DNA of 64,000 nucleotides from an uncultured Eubacteriales bacterium (GCA_900540495.1 UQGA01000006.1:46974-110973), one strand, 5' to 3'. Shown: positions 49,370 to 61,821, numbered from the stretch's first letter. Notes: generated by a model not told the origin, from the letters alone. Numbers and translations are program-made.

Positions 49370-50320
49370 TCAGTTGTTCGGCGTAAACCCGCGGCCGACG
49401 ACCTCGCGCGTGTCGATGATGGAGAGCATCGCGCCCGGATCGACGTCGAGCGCGATGCGGCGGATGGCCGCAAGCTCCGTCGTGCGGGCGATGACGTAAA
49501 CCACCGTGCGGTCATGGCCGGTGTAGGCGCCCTTGGCCGGGATGAGCGTGACGCCGCGGTGTACCTCCTTGAGTACGTGCGGGGCGATTTCCTCCCAGCG
49601 GTCGGAGATGATGAACAGCGTTTTGGTGCGGTTGAGCCCCTGCAATACGCTGTTGAACACCGCGCTGGAGATGAACAGCACGAGCATGGCGAGCGCGGCG
49701 ATATCCAACCCGTTGACGAACGCCAGCGCGCCTGTGATGAGCACGTTAAAAAGGTAGCTGATCGTCCCCATGGAGAACGAGAACCGCTTGGCCAGCAGGA
49801 TGGCCACGATATCAAGCCCGCCCGTGGAGGCGCCGCGCCGCACGATAGGCGCGCCGGCCGCGCCGCAGATCACGGCGCCCAGCAGCGCGCCGGTGAGCTG
49901 GGAGAGCGGGTTGGTAAAGTCAAACGGGATGCGAATGTTCGCCGTAAACGCCATCGCCACGGAAAAATACAGCGACGCGATGATCGTATACAGCGTGAAG
50001 CGGAAGTGCAGCTTCCATACCGCGAGCGCCAGCAGCGGAATGTTCAGCAGCAGGATCGACAGCCACGACGGAAATCCCGTCAGATATTCGAGCAACATGC
50101 CGATGCCGGTAAGGCCGCCGCTGATCAGGCCGTTCGGCTTGTACAACCCGTTGATGGCCACGCACTGGATCGTGACCATGGCGAGAATCGTGAGGAGCGT
50201 GCTCAGCTCGGTTTTCCAGTTCCGTTTCCACGCGGCCTTCCATGCCGCGCGTTCCTCCGGCTTTTGTCCCGGCCGCACCGCTGCGCCGTCCTGCGGGGCC
50301 GGAGCTCCCGCGGTTTCCAT
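49370..50320 (-). CDS. YitT family (DUF161/DUF2179) membrane protein
   Basis: This 316-residue protein has about five to six membrane helices (LLTILAMVTIQCVAINGLY; GLISGGLTGIGMLLEYLTGF; RRGASTGGLDIVAILLAKRF) and a soluble C-terminal DUF2179 domain (GVTLIPAKGAYTGHDRTVVYVIARTTELAAIRRIALDVDPGAMLSIID). The transported or sensed molecule is unknown. I prefer ATG 50320, which has AAGAAGG 5 bases upstream. ATG 50335 would begin essentially at the predicted transcription start. Confidence 0.88.
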   Translation of the reverse strand: METAGAPAPQDGAAVRPGQKPEERAAWKAAWKRNWKTELSTLLTILAMVTIQCVAINGLYKPNGLISGGLTGIGMLLEYLTGFPSWLSILLLNIPLLALAVWKLHFRFTLYTIIASLYFSVAMAFTANIRIPFDFTNPLSQLTGALLGAVICGAAGAPIVRRGASTGGLDIVAILLAKRFSFSMGTISYLFNVLITGALAFVNGLDIAALAMLVLFISSAVFNSVLQGLNRTKTLFIISDRWEEIAPHVLKEVHRGVTLIPAKGAYTGHDRTVVYVIARTTELAAIRRIALDVDPGAMLSIIDTREVVGRGFTPNN

Positions 50321-50342
50321 ACATACCTTCTTCATGCTTTGG

Positions 50343-50370
50343 AGTATAGCAGAACCGCGCAAAAATGCAA
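50343..50370 (-). promoter_or_regulatory. Promoter of the YitT-like gene
   Basis: Minus-strand TTGCAT (50370-50365), a 16-base spacer and TATACT (50348-50343). The expected transcription start is near 50336, which leaves a leader of about 16 bases before ATG 50320. Confidence 0.65.
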
Positions 50371-50431
50371 CCGTCGGAATGAGCGGACGACCGGAATTCA
50401 CCAGATTTTCACCGGATTCGGAGGAAAAGGG

Positions 50432-50459
50432 CGCCCTGCGGCGGCCCGCAGGGCGTTTT
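50432..50459. terminator. Terminator after the Myb-like gene
   Basis: A 10-bp perfect stem, CGCCCTGCGG (50432-50441) with CCGCAGGGCG (50446-50455). TTTT follows on the plus strand, and CCCTTTTCC follows on the minus strand where the upstream gene ends. Confidence 0.7.
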
Positions 50460-50493
50460 GTCGTTTCCACATTTTCATTTGGAGAGAGCGGGT

Positions 50494-51339
50494 TTATTCC
50501 GCCAGCAGTTGCTGGCAGGGGCGCAGGCTTGCTTCGAGCGCGTGCAGATAGTCCGTCAGATCGTTTGTGCGGACAACCGCCGCCTGCCGCAGGAAGTCCG
50601 CATTGACGCGCACCAGGGCGCGGAAAGCGGCGCAAAGCGCATCGTAGCGTTGCTGCTGCTGTGCGAGCTGCCGGTACAGCGCCTTCGCCTCCGTCGGCTC
50701 TGGCGCTGCCGTACCGCGCACGGCCTGTAGCGCCAGCGTGCCGAGCGCGTTGAGCAGCGCCTGCACGTCGAGGCCGTCCACCTGCTCGAGCCGGGCGACC
50801 ACGTCGGCCGCCGTGCGGGCAAGCGGCCGTGCGTGTTTGCGCGGGCGGCCCGTGCGCCGCGCCGGCGCGGCGGCGTAGGGGTCGAATGCGGGAACGCCGC
50901 GTCCCGCCATGTCCGCCAGCACGCTCTGCACGAGCGCGGGCTTGCTGCGGATGAGCGAGCGATACTTGTTCTGATAGCGCAGCATGGCGCTCTGATCGCC
51001 GCTGCCGAGGCGCAGCGTGCAGGCTCGCACCGATTCGCCGGCTGCCTGGGCCGCGAGCACCGCCTCGAGCAGCGCGCGCGTCTCCGGCTCGGTGAACGGG
51101 ACAAACGCCGGCGCGTGCCGGTAGCCGGCTTCTCCGCCCTGTTTGACGCGGGCATAGTAGTAATTGCGCACGCTGTTTGGACGCCGGCCGGTTTCCCGCG
51201 CGACGTCGTCGAACACGGCCTTGAGCGGCCTGCCCTCCGCCTGCGCTGCGGTGGCGCGCTCGAACAGGAGCGCGTCTTCGCCGCTGCTCCAGCCAGCGTG
51301 CGGGGCGCGCTTTGTTTGCTGTGGGGACATGGTTTCCAT
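50494..51339 (-). CDS. Myb/SANT-like DNA-binding protein
   Basis: This 281-residue protein begins with a SANT/Myb-like helix-turn-helix (residues about 15-60: GWSSGEDALLFERATAAQAEGRP...VFDDVARETGRRPNSVRNYYYARVK). A second region may repeat it (about 72-120: FTEPETRALLEAVLAAQAAGES...MLRYQNKYRSL). A basic AT-hook-like GRPRKHARP follows near residue 150, then a helical C terminus probably forming a coiled coil. Similar proteins in Clostridia and the RsfA-type factors of Bacillus are putative regulators with unknown targets. GAGGTGA lies 8 bases before the ATG. Confidence 0.72.
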   Translation of the reverse strand: METMSPQQTKRAPHAGWSSGEDALLFERATAAQAEGRPLKAVFDDVARETGRRPNSVRNYYYARVKQGGEAGYRHAPAFVPFTEPETRALLEAVLAAQAAGESVRACTLRLGSGDQSAMLRYQNKYRSLIRSKPALVQSVLADMAGRGVPAFDPYAAAPARRTGRPRKHARPLARTAADVVARLEQVDGLDVQALLNALGTLALQAVRGTAAPEPTEAKALYRQLAQQQQRYDALCAAFRALVRVNADFLRQAAVVRTNDLTDYLHALEASLRPCQQLLAE

Positions 51340-51523
51340 CAAAAGTTCACCTCGCTGATGTTGTTGCATCGAGTATGGACGGGATCGTGTGTGTTTATAC
51401 CTTATGCCCCGCACGGCTTGTCTGATACCGGCGGCGGCAGTTTTTTTTGCCGCCGTTGCGCCGCAGCGGCGCCGGTGGGGGAGGAGCGGGCGCACGATCC
51501 GTCGCTGCGAGGCGGCGCGGCGC

Positions 51524-51553
51524 AAAAAAAGACCGGATCGCCATGCGATCCGG
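51524..51553 (-). terminator. Terminator of the HD-domain gene
   Basis: Minus strand: CCGGATCGC and GCGATCCGG form a perfect 9-bp stem around ATG, followed by TCTTTTTTT. Confidence 0.93.
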
Positions 51554-51589
51554 CCGTATAGTCCTTCCGCGGCGTGCGGGACCGTTGCA

Positions 51590-52144
51590 TCAGAGTCCCA
51601 GCGCCTCATGCACGTCGCGCATCCCCTCGATGCTCTCGGCGATCACCTCGTCGAGCGGGAGGCCGAGCATTTCGCACCCGGCAAGGATGACATCGCGGTT
51701 TACGCCTGCGGCGAAGTGCTTGTCCTTGAATTTTTTCTTGACGCTCTTGACCTCGATGTCCGTTACGCTGCGCGAGGGACGCATGAGCGCGGCGGCGGTG
51801 ATGAGGCCGGTCAGCTCGTCGATGGTATAGATCGTCTTTTCCACTGGCAGCTCTGGCTTGACGTCCGAGCAGAGGCCATAGCCGTGCGCGCAGACGGCGC
51901 GGACAAACGCCTCGTCAAAGCCGGCGTCGCGCAGCAGGCGCGGCGCGACCTGCAGATGCTCCTCCGGCCATTTCTGATAGTCGATGTCGTGCAGCAGCCC
52001 GACCAGTCCCCAGTATTCCACGTCCTCGCCGAAGCGGGCGGCAAAGCGCCGCATGACGGCCTCCACGGCGTATGCATGCTTGAGCAGGGCGTCGTTGTCG
52101 TTGTATTGCCGGAGCAGGGCGAGCGCCTCATCGCGCGTTTTCAT
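51590..52144 (-). CDS. HD-domain hydrolase
   Basis: This 184-residue protein has the HD-domain order H...HD...D (LLKHAYAVEAVMRRFAARFG; LVGLLHDIDYQKWPEEH; DELTGLITAAALMRP), typical of small HDIG-type phosphohydrolases. The substrate is unknown. AGGAGGT lies 7 bases before ATG 52144. It is divergent from rpoB, and its upstream region contains the rpoB promoter. Confidence 0.88.
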   Translation of the reverse strand: MKTRDEALALLRQYNDNDALLKHAYAVEAVMRRFAARFGEDVEYWGLVGLLHDIDYQKWPEEHLQVAPRLLRDAGFDEAFVRAVCAHGYGLCSDVKPELPVEKTIYTIDELTGLITAAALMRPSRSVTDIEVKSVKKKFKDKHFAAGVNRDVILAGCEMLGLPLDEVIAESIEGMRDVHEALGL

Positions 52145-52179
52145 GCGGTTGACCTCCTGTGCATTGGAATAACCAAAAC

Positions 52180-52208
52180 ATTTTACAACGTTGCCGCAAA
52201 AATAGCAA
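52180..52208 (-). promoter_or_regulatory. Promoter of the HD-domain gene
   Basis: Minus-strand TTGCTA (52208-52203), a 17-base spacer and TAAAAT (52185-52180). Confidence 0.7.
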
Positions 52209-52228
52209 TCGTATGCCGCAATTTTTTC

Positions 52229-52257
52229 TTGACAACTTGATTTTCTACTGATATCAT
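52229..52257 (+). promoter_or_regulatory. Promoter of rpoB-rpoC
   Basis: TTGACA (52229-52234), a 17-base spacer and TATCAT (52252-52257). A second candidate lies just downstream: TTGACT (52264-52269) with TAGTAT (52289-52294), spacer 19. Either gives rpoB its own start within a divergent intergenic region. Confidence 0.75.
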
Positions 52258-52305
52258 ACAAAATTGACTTATGATGGATATACTGTGGTAGTATGCCCAA
52301 AATGG

Positions 52306-52338
52306 TCTTTTATTCGGGAACTTTCCGAATGGAAAAGA
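52306..52338 (+). promoter_or_regulatory. Hairpin in the rpoB leader
   Basis: TCTTTTATTCGG (52306-52317) pairs with CCGAAT and AAAAGA (52325-52338), with a GG bulge. A second smaller hairpin, GATGCG...CGCATC (52392-52409), lies just before the AAGGGG site. They could regulate rpoB translation or RNA stability; no known leader class was recognised. Confidence 0.5.
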
Positions 52339-52426
52339 CAGGAAACGGGCATCCTCAACGGTGGGTCCTGCGGACAAAAATACAGCAAAATGATGCGCTT
52401 CGCCGCATCGGCAAGGGGTGAACGCG

Positions 52427-55400
52427 ATGATGCATGACGTGCAAATGGGGCAGAGGACGCGCAAAAGCTTCTCGAGGATTCAGGAAGTCCTCGACATGCC
52501 TGACCTGATCGAAGTGCAGAAGAATTCCTACTACCGGTTCTTAAAGGAGGATCTCAGGGAAGTACTCGATGACATCTCCCCCATTACGGATTATTCCGGC
52601 AAGCTCGTGCTGGAGTTCGTCGATTACAAGGTGGATCTGGACCATCCGAAGTATTCGATGGAGGAGAGCAAGGAACGCGACGTCAATTATTCCGCCCCGC
52701 TGCGCGTGAGCGTCCGCCTGATCAACAAGGAGACGGGCGAGGTCAAACAGCAGGAGGTGTTCATGGGCGACTTTCCGCTCATGACCCCGCAGGGTACGTT
52801 CATCATCAACGGCGCAGAGCGCGTCATCGTGTCGCAGCTCGTGCGCTCCCCCGGCGTGTATTTTTCCGAGAGTTTCGACAAGGTCGGCAAGCAGCTCTTT
52901 GCCGCGCAGGTCATCCCCAACCGCGGCGCCTGGCTGGAATACGAGACGGATTCCAACGGCGTGCTTTACGTCAAGATCGACCGCCAGCGCAAGGTGCACA
53001 TCACGGCGCTGCTGCGCGCCCTCGGCTACGGCACCAATGCGGAGATTCTCGACCTGCTCGGCGATGACGAGCGGCTCTCCGCCACGCTTTCCAAGGACCC
53101 GACGCGCTCGGTGGCCGACGGCCTGATCGAGATTTACAAGCGCCAGCGCCCCGGCGAGCCGCCGACGGAGGAGAGCGCCCGGTCGCTGCTCAACGGCCTG
53201 TTTTTCGACAAGCGGTATGACCTTGCGCGCGTGGGCCGCTATAAGTTCAACAAGAAGTTGGCGCTCAAGGCGCGCCTTGCCGGCCGCGTGGCGGATGAGA
53301 ACGTGATCTCGCCCGTCACGGGCGAGCTGCTCTGCGAAGCGGGGCAAAAGATTGACGCGGAGATGGCCGCCGCCATCCAGAACGCGGGCGTGAACGCCGT
53401 GTGGGTGCGCGCGGGCGAGACGCGCGTGAAGCTGGTGGGCAACAACTTTGCCAGCGCGGCGGGCTTCCTGCCGTTTGCGCCCATCGAGGCCGGCCTCAAC
53501 GAGGACGTACACATCCCGACGCTGCTTGCGCTGCTGCCGGAGATGGAGAGCATGGACGAGGCGGAGAAGAAGGCGTTTCTGCACGCGCATTATTACGATC
53601 TGATCCCACGGCACATCGTGCCGGACGATATGGTCGCCTCCATCTCGTACCTGATCGGCATGCCGTACGGCATCGGCCACACGGACGACATCGACCACCT
53701 TGGCAACCGCCGCATCCGCAGCGTGGGCGAGCTGCTGCAAAACCAGATCCGCGTGGGCCTCACGCGGCTCGAGCGCGTGGTACGCGAGCGCATGGGCCTG
53801 CAGGATATGGATGTGGCCATGCCCTCCAACCTCATCAACATCCGCCCCGTGACCGCGGCGATCAAGGAGTTTTTCGGCTCGTCGCAGCTTTCACAGTTCA
53901 TGGACCAGACCAACCCGCTTGCGGAGCTGACGCATAAGCGCCGCCTCTCCGCGCTCGGGCCGGGCGGTCTGAACCGCGAGCGCGCCACGTTCGACGTGCG
54001 CGACGTGCACTATTCGCATTACGGCCGGATGTGCCCCATCGAGACGCCGGAAGGTCCGAACATCGGCCTCATCAACTCGCTGTCCACCTATGCGCGGATC
54101 AACGAGTACGGCTTCATCGAGGCGCCCTACCGCAAGGTGGACGCGAAAAACCGCTTCATCACGGACGAGATCGTGTATCTGACAGCCGACGAGGAGGACA
54201 ACTACATCGTCGCGCAGGCAAACGAGCCGATCGACGAGAACACCCACTGGTTCAAGCGCGACCGCGTGACGGCGCGCCTGCTCGACCAGATCATCGAGAC
54301 GAAGAATACCGACGTGGACTATATGGACGTTTCGCCCAAGCAGCTCGTTTCGGTGGCGACGGCGATGATCCCGTTCCTTGAGAACGACGACGCGAACCGC
54401 GCGCTCATGGGTTCCAACATGCAGCGCCAGGCCGTGCCGCTGCTCAAGCCGGAGGCGCCGATCGTGGGCACCGGCATGGAGTATAAGGCCGCGGCCGACT
54501 CCGGCATCGTGGTTCTTGCGGCGGAGGACGGCACGGTCAGCCACGTGAACGCGCGCAGCATCAGCATCGTGGACCGCAACGGCGTGGAGCACGTCTATCA
54601 TCTGACGAAGTTCCAGCGCAGCAACCAGGGCACCTGCTTGAATCAGCGCCCGATCGTGAGGAAGGGCATGAAAGTCAGGAAGGGCGACGTCATCGCCGAC
54701 GGCGCTTCGACCGACGGCGGCGAGATTGCGCTCGGCCGCAACATCCTCATCGGCTTCATGACCTGGGAGGGCTACAACTACGAGGACGCCGTGCTCATCA
54801 GCGAGAAGCTGGTCAAGGACGACGTGTTCACCTCCATCCATATCGAGGAGCACGAGGTCGAAGCGCGCGACACCAAGCTTGGGCCGGAGGAGATCACGCG
54901 CGACATCCCGAACATCGGCGAGGACGCGCTGGCCCAGCTCGACGAATTCGGCGTCATCCGCCCCGGCGCGGAGGTGCGCGCCGGCGACATCCTCGTGGGC
55001 AAGGTTACGCCAAAGGGCGAAACGGAGCTGACGGCCGAGGAGCGCCTGCTGCGCGCCATCTTCGGCGAGAAGGCGCGCGACGTGCGCGACACGTCGCTGC
55101 GCGTGCCGCACGGCGAGGGCGGCGTGGTCGTGGACGTGAAGGTGTTCACGCGCGAGAACAAGGACGAGCTGAGCCCGGGCGTCAACCAGATGGTGCGCGT
55201 CTACATCGCCCAGAAGCGCAAGATCAGCGTGGGCGACAAGATGGCCGGCCGCCACGGCAACAAGGGCGTCGTGTCCCGCATCCTGCCGGAGGAGGACATG
55301 CCGTTCCTGCCGGACGGCACGCCGCTGCAGATCGTGCTCAACCCGCTCGGCGTCCCGTCGCGCATGAACATCGGCCAGGTGCTGGAGCTGCACCTGGGCA

Positions 55401-56176
55401 TGGCGTGCAAGTCGCTGGGCATCCGCATCGCTACGCCGGTGTTCGACGGCGCGACCGAGCAGGACATCAAGAGCCTGCTCAAGCAGGCCGGCTGCGACGA
55501 GGACGGCAAGACCGTGCTCTACGACGGCCGCACGGGCGAGCCGTTTGAAAACCGCATCTCGGTGGGCTACATGTACTATCTCAAGCTCCACCATCTGGTG
55601 GACGACAAGATCCACGCCCGTTCCACCGGGCCGTACTCGCTTGTGACGCAGCAGCCGCTCGGCGGCAAGGCGCAGTTCGGCGGGCAGCGGTTCGGCGAGA
55701 TGGAGGTGTGGGCGCTCGAGGCGTACGGCGCAGCGAACACGCTGCAGGAGATCCTCACCGTCAAGTCGGACGACGTGGTGGGCCGTGTCAAGACATACGA
55801 GTCTATCGTCAAGGGCGAAAACGTACCGCCCGCCGGCGTGCCGGAGTCGTTCAAGGTGCTCATCAAGGAGCTGCAGTCGCTGGCGCTGGACATCAAGGTG
55901 CTGTCCGACACGCGCGAGGAGATCATCATCGGCGAGGATGACGACGATATCGTGCCGCTTGATATCAACATCTCCGGCATCGAGGACGCGCCGCCGATTG
56001 AGCCCGTCATGGAGGTGTCCGGCGATGAGTTCGAGGACGAGTTCGACGAATTCGACGACTTTGCCGACGACTTTGCCGAGGGGCAGGCGCCGGCGTCGGA
56101 CGAGGCGCTCGACGAGTTTGACGACGACTTCGACATCGACGTGGCGCTGGACGACGACCTGAAGGACGAGGACTGA
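52427..56176 (+). CDS. rpoB: RNA polymerase beta subunit
   Basis: This 1249-residue catalytic subunit shows the full conserved set, including the rifampicin region (FFGSSQLSQFMDQTNPLAELTHKRRLSALGPGGL), in which the commonly mutated Asp, His, Arg and Ser are wild-type, so no resistance substitution is evident. It is longer than the Bacillus protein (about 1190). The last 50 residues (1200-1249) form a repetitive Asp/Glu/Phe tail. ATG 52427 follows AAGGGGTG. An in-frame GTG at 52418 lies inside that site. Confidence 0.98.
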   Translation: MMHDVQMGQRTRKSFSRIQEVLDMPDLIEVQKNSYYRFLKEDLREVLDDISPITDYSGKLVLEFVDYKVDLDHPKYSMEESKERDVNYSAPLRVSVRLINKETGEVKQQEVFMGDFPLMTPQGTFIINGAERVIVSQLVRSPGVYFSESFDKVGKQLFAAQVIPNRGAWLEYETDSNGVLYVKIDRQRKVHITALLRALGYGTNAEILDLLGDDERLSATLSKDPTRSVADGLIEIYKRQRPGEPPTEESARSLLNGLFFDKRYDLARVGRYKFNKKLALKARLAGRVADENVISPVTGELLCEAGQKIDAEMAAAIQNAGVNAVWVRAGETRVKLVGNNFASAAGFLPFAPIEAGLNEDVHIPTLLALLPEMESMDEAEKKAFLHAHYYDLIPRHIVPDDMVASISYLIGMPYGIGHTDDIDHLGNRRIRSVGELLQNQIRVGLTRLERVVRERMGLQDMDVAMPSNLINIRPVTAAIKEFFGSSQLSQFMDQTNPLAELTHKRRLSALGPGGLNRERATFDVRDVHYSHYGRMCPIETPEGPNIGLINSLSTYARINEYGFIEAPYRKVDAKNRFITDEIVYLTADEEDNYIVAQANEPIDENTHWFKRDRVTARLLDQIIETKNTDVDYMDVSPKQLVSVATAMIPFLENDDANRALMGSNMQRQAVPLLKPEAPIVGTGMEYKAAADSGIVVLAAEDGTVSHVNARSISIVDRNGVEHVYHLTKFQRSNQGTCLNQRPIVRKGMKVRKGDVIADGASTDGGEIALGRNILIGFMTWEGYNYEDAVLISEKLVKDDVFTSIHIEEHEVEARDTKLGPEEITRDIPNIGEDALAQLDEFGVIRPGAEVRAGDILVGKVTPKGETELTAEERLLRAIFGEKARDVRDTSLRVPHGEGGVVVDVKVFTRENKDELSPGVNQMVRVYIAQKRKISVGDKMAGRHGNKGVVSRILPEEDMPFLPDGTPLQIVLNPLGVPSRMNIGQVLELHLGMACKSLGIRIATPVFDGATEQDIKSLLKQAGCDEDGKTVLYDGRTGEPFENRISVGYMYYLKLHHLVDDKIHARSTGPYSLVTQQPLGGKAQFGGQRFGEMEVWALEAYGAANTLQEILTVKSDDVVGRVKTYESIVKGENVPPAGVPESFKVLIKELQSLALDIKVLSDTREEIIIGEDDDDIVPLDINISGIEDAPPIEPVMEVSGDEFEDEFDEFDDFADDFAEGQAPASDEALDEFDDDFDIDVALDDDLKDED

Positions 56177-56216
56177 CACCTGCGACGGGGCGACATGCCC
56201 GAAGGGAGATAGAATC

Positions 56217-59744
<3,528 letters not shown>

Positions 59745-59790
59745 GCGCGGTCGCCTGCATTCGACCGGACGGCGGGAAGGAGGGCCACGC

Positions 59791-60549
59791 ATGGACAGAA
59801 CGATCAACAACCGGCGCTGCCCGCTGTATGGTACGCATACGTGCGAGCTGCTGCACATGCGCGATTGCGGGCAGTGCCCGCTGACGAGGCCGGGTACCGA
59901 GATCACGCCGGAGATGCTGCGCAAGGATCTCGACCTGTACGAAACGCTGTTGCCGGAAGGCGGCATCGCGCCGCTGTTCGAGGCCAAAACCTGCCGGTTC
60001 TGCCGGGAGGAGACGCACGCCGGGAAACGGCAGGGGTACGCCATCTTCAACATGGCGCATCCGAAGCCGGCGCGCATGGAGCGCGGGCTGCTCTTTGGCA
60101 AGCGCCGCTCGGCGGCCGGGACGATGGTGCCGGTGCAGTTGGCCGTATGCAAGCATTGCCGCCGGCGGTTGCTGTTGCTCGACTACCTACCGCTGCTGGT
60201 GCCGACGGTCGCGGGCGCCATCCTGCTGGTGCTGCTGGCCGACGGTGCGGTGAGCGACGCGGTAGCCTCCGTTGCGGCATACCTGCCGTTCCTGCTCTGG
60301 GCGGGCGGCGTGGCGCTTGCATGGGGGGCGGCGCGGCTTGTCTGCGCCAGGCTCAAAAAGCGGTTTGCGGCGGATATGTACGTGGATGTTCTCGAGCACC
60401 CGACGCTGGCGGAGATGCGCGAGAAGGGCTGGTTTCCGGTGCCGGCGCGCGACGGCGTGAGGCTCGTGTTCAGCAAGAGCCGCCTGTGCAGCGGGCTTGG
60501 CACGGCGCCGAGCGGCGGGGAGGGCGCGCCGGACGATGGAGACCGTTGA
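59791..60549 (+). CDS. Cys-rich two-helix membrane protein of unknown function
   Basis: This 252-residue protein has an N-terminal cysteine cluster (CPLYGTHTC and CGQCP), a middle pair (CRFCREETH) and a third pair (CKHCRRR) directly before two membrane helices (about residues 130-150 and 155-180), then a soluble tail. The cysteine spacing suggests zinc or iron-sulfur binding on the cytoplasmic side. I do not recognise the family. GAAGGAGG lies 8 bases before the ATG. It sits between rpoC and the L7Ae-like gene, where most genomes have nothing, and its stop overlaps the promoter of the next operon. Confidence 0.7.
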   Translation: MDRTINNRRCPLYGTHTCELLHMRDCGQCPLTRPGTEITPEMLRKDLDLYETLLPEGGIAPLFEAKTCRFCREETHAGKRQGYAIFNMAHPKPARMERGLLFGKRRSAAGTMVPVQLAVCKHCRRRLLLLDYLPLLVPTVAGAILLVLLADGAVSDAVASVAAYLPFLLWAGGVALAWGAARLVCARLKKRFAADMYVDVLEHPTLAEMREKGWFPVPARDGVRLVFSKSRLCSGLGTAPSGGEGAPDDGDR

Positions 60550-60574
60550 CAAGCGCCCAGGATGCTGATACAAT
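60546..60574 (+). promoter_or_regulatory. Promoter of the L7Ae-rpsL-rpsG-fusA-tuf operon
   Basis: TTGACA (60546-60551), a 17-base spacer and TACAAT (60569-60574), preceded by TGA. It overlaps the stop of the upstream membrane-protein gene. Confidence 0.88.
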
Positions 60575-60611
60575 AATCATTTGCCGGCCTTGCCCGGCAC
60601 GGGAGGACGCG

Positions 60612-60866
60612 ATGAACGTCGACAGAAAGCGCATCCGTGTCGTGGGAACAAAGCAGGTATTGCGCGCCCTGGAGGCGGGGACGCTTGGCGTGGTCTATGT
60701 GGCTGCCGATGCGGAACGCTCCATCCGGGAGCGCATAGAAGCGGCGTGCGCGCTGCACGGGGTCAAGGTGCGGCCGGCGGAGAGCATGCGCGCGCTGGGC
60801 GCGGCGTGCGGCCTCGTTGTGGGCGCGGCGTGCGCCGGCGCGGCCGATCCGACGGATCGGCGCTGA
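60612..60866 (+). CDS. L7Ae/YbxF-like RNA-binding protein
   Basis: This 84-residue protein matches the short L7Ae-family proteins (YbxF, RplGB type) that bind kink-turn RNA: GTKQVLRALEAGTLGVVYVAADAERSIRERIEAACALHGVKV, then ALGAACGLVVGAACAGA. In Bacillus the homologue also lies between rpoC and rpsL, and it is not essential. GGGAGGA lies 4 bases before ATG 60612. It is the first gene of the str operon here. Confidence 0.88.
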   Translation: MNVDRKRIRVVGTKQVLRALEAGTLGVVYVAADAERSIRERIEAACALHGVKVRPAESMRALGAACGLVVGAACAGAADPTDRR

Positions 60867-60949
60867 CGAAGGACAATCATCCCTACAGATGGGTTGCAGG
60901 GAGTTGTACCATATAGATATTGAATTTGAACGATACAGGAGGAACATCC

Positions 60950-61324
60950 ATGCCGACCATCAACCAACTGGTTCGCAAGGGAAGGGAGCAGGTGGAGTAT
61001 AAGTCCACCGCCCCGATTTTGAAGCAGTGCCCGCAGCGCCGCGGCGTTTGCACGGCGGTGCGTACCATGACCCCCAAAAAGCCGAACTCCGCGCTGCGCA
61101 AGATCGCCCGTATCCGTCTGAGCGACGGCCTTGAGGGCACCGCGTACATCCCGGGCATCGGCCACAACCTGCAGGAGCACTCCGTGGTGCTCATCCGCGG
61201 CGGCCGCGTCAAGGACCTGCCCGGCGTGCGCTACCACATCATCCGCGGCGCGCTCGATACGGCGGGCGTCGCCAACCGCAAGCAGAGCCGTTCGCTCTAC
61301 GGCGCGAAGCGCCCGAAGAAGTAA
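60950..61324 (+). CDS. rpsL: Ribosomal protein uS12
   Basis: This 124-residue decoding-centre protein contains RTMTPKKPNSALRKIARIRLS and GRVKDLPGVRYHIIRG. The lysines at which streptomycin resistance usually arises are unchanged. The ATG at 60950 follows AGGAGGAAC. Confidence 0.98.
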   Translation: MPTINQLVRKGREQVEYKSTAPILKQCPQRRGVCTAVRTMTPKKPNSALRKIARIRLSDGLEGTAYIPGIGHNLQEHSVVLIRGGRVKDLPGVRYHIIRGALDTAGVANRKQSRSLYGAKRPKK

Positions 61325-61339
61325 GGGGAGGGAAAACAT

Positions 61340-61810
61340 ATGCCGAGAAGAGGATTTATTCCCAAGCGTGAAGTGCTTGCGGACCCGATTTACAACAGCG
61401 TCGTCGTGACCAAGCTCATCAATCAGGTCATGCTCGACGGCAAGCGCGGCGTCGCCCAGAAGGCGGTGTACGAAGCGTTTGATATCATCAAGGAAAAGAC
61501 CGGGGTAGAACCGCTCGACGCGTTCGAGCAGGCGCTCGGCAACATCATGCCCGTGCTGGAGGTCAAGGCCCGCCGCGTCGGCGGCTCGACCTATCAGGTG
61601 CCGATCGAGATCCGCCCGGAACGCCGCCAGACCCTTGGCCTGCGCTGGCTCGTCTCCTATGCGCGCGCCCGCGGCGAGCGGACGATGCGCGAACGCCTTG
61701 CGGGCGAGATCATGGACGCCATGAATTCGCAGGGCAACGCGTTCAAGAAGAAAGAGGACACGCACAAGATGGCCGAGGCAAACAAGGCGTTTGCACATTA
61801 CAGATGGTAA
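61340..61810 (+). CDS. rpsG: Ribosomal protein uS7
   Basis: This 156-residue small-subunit assembly protein begins MPRRGFIPKREVLADPIYNS and contains GGSTYQVPIEIRPERRQTLGLRWL. It is 15 bases behind rpsL, with GGGGAGGG upstream. Confidence 0.98.
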   Translation: MPRRGFIPKREVLADPIYNSVVVTKLINQVMLDGKRGVAQKAVYEAFDIIKEKTGVEPLDAFEQALGNIMPVLEVKARRVGGSTYQVPIEIRPERRQTLGLRWLVSYARARGERTMRERLAGEIMDAMNSQGNAFKKKEDTHKMAEANKAFAHYRW

Positions 61811-61821
61811 GGTAAAGCGCT

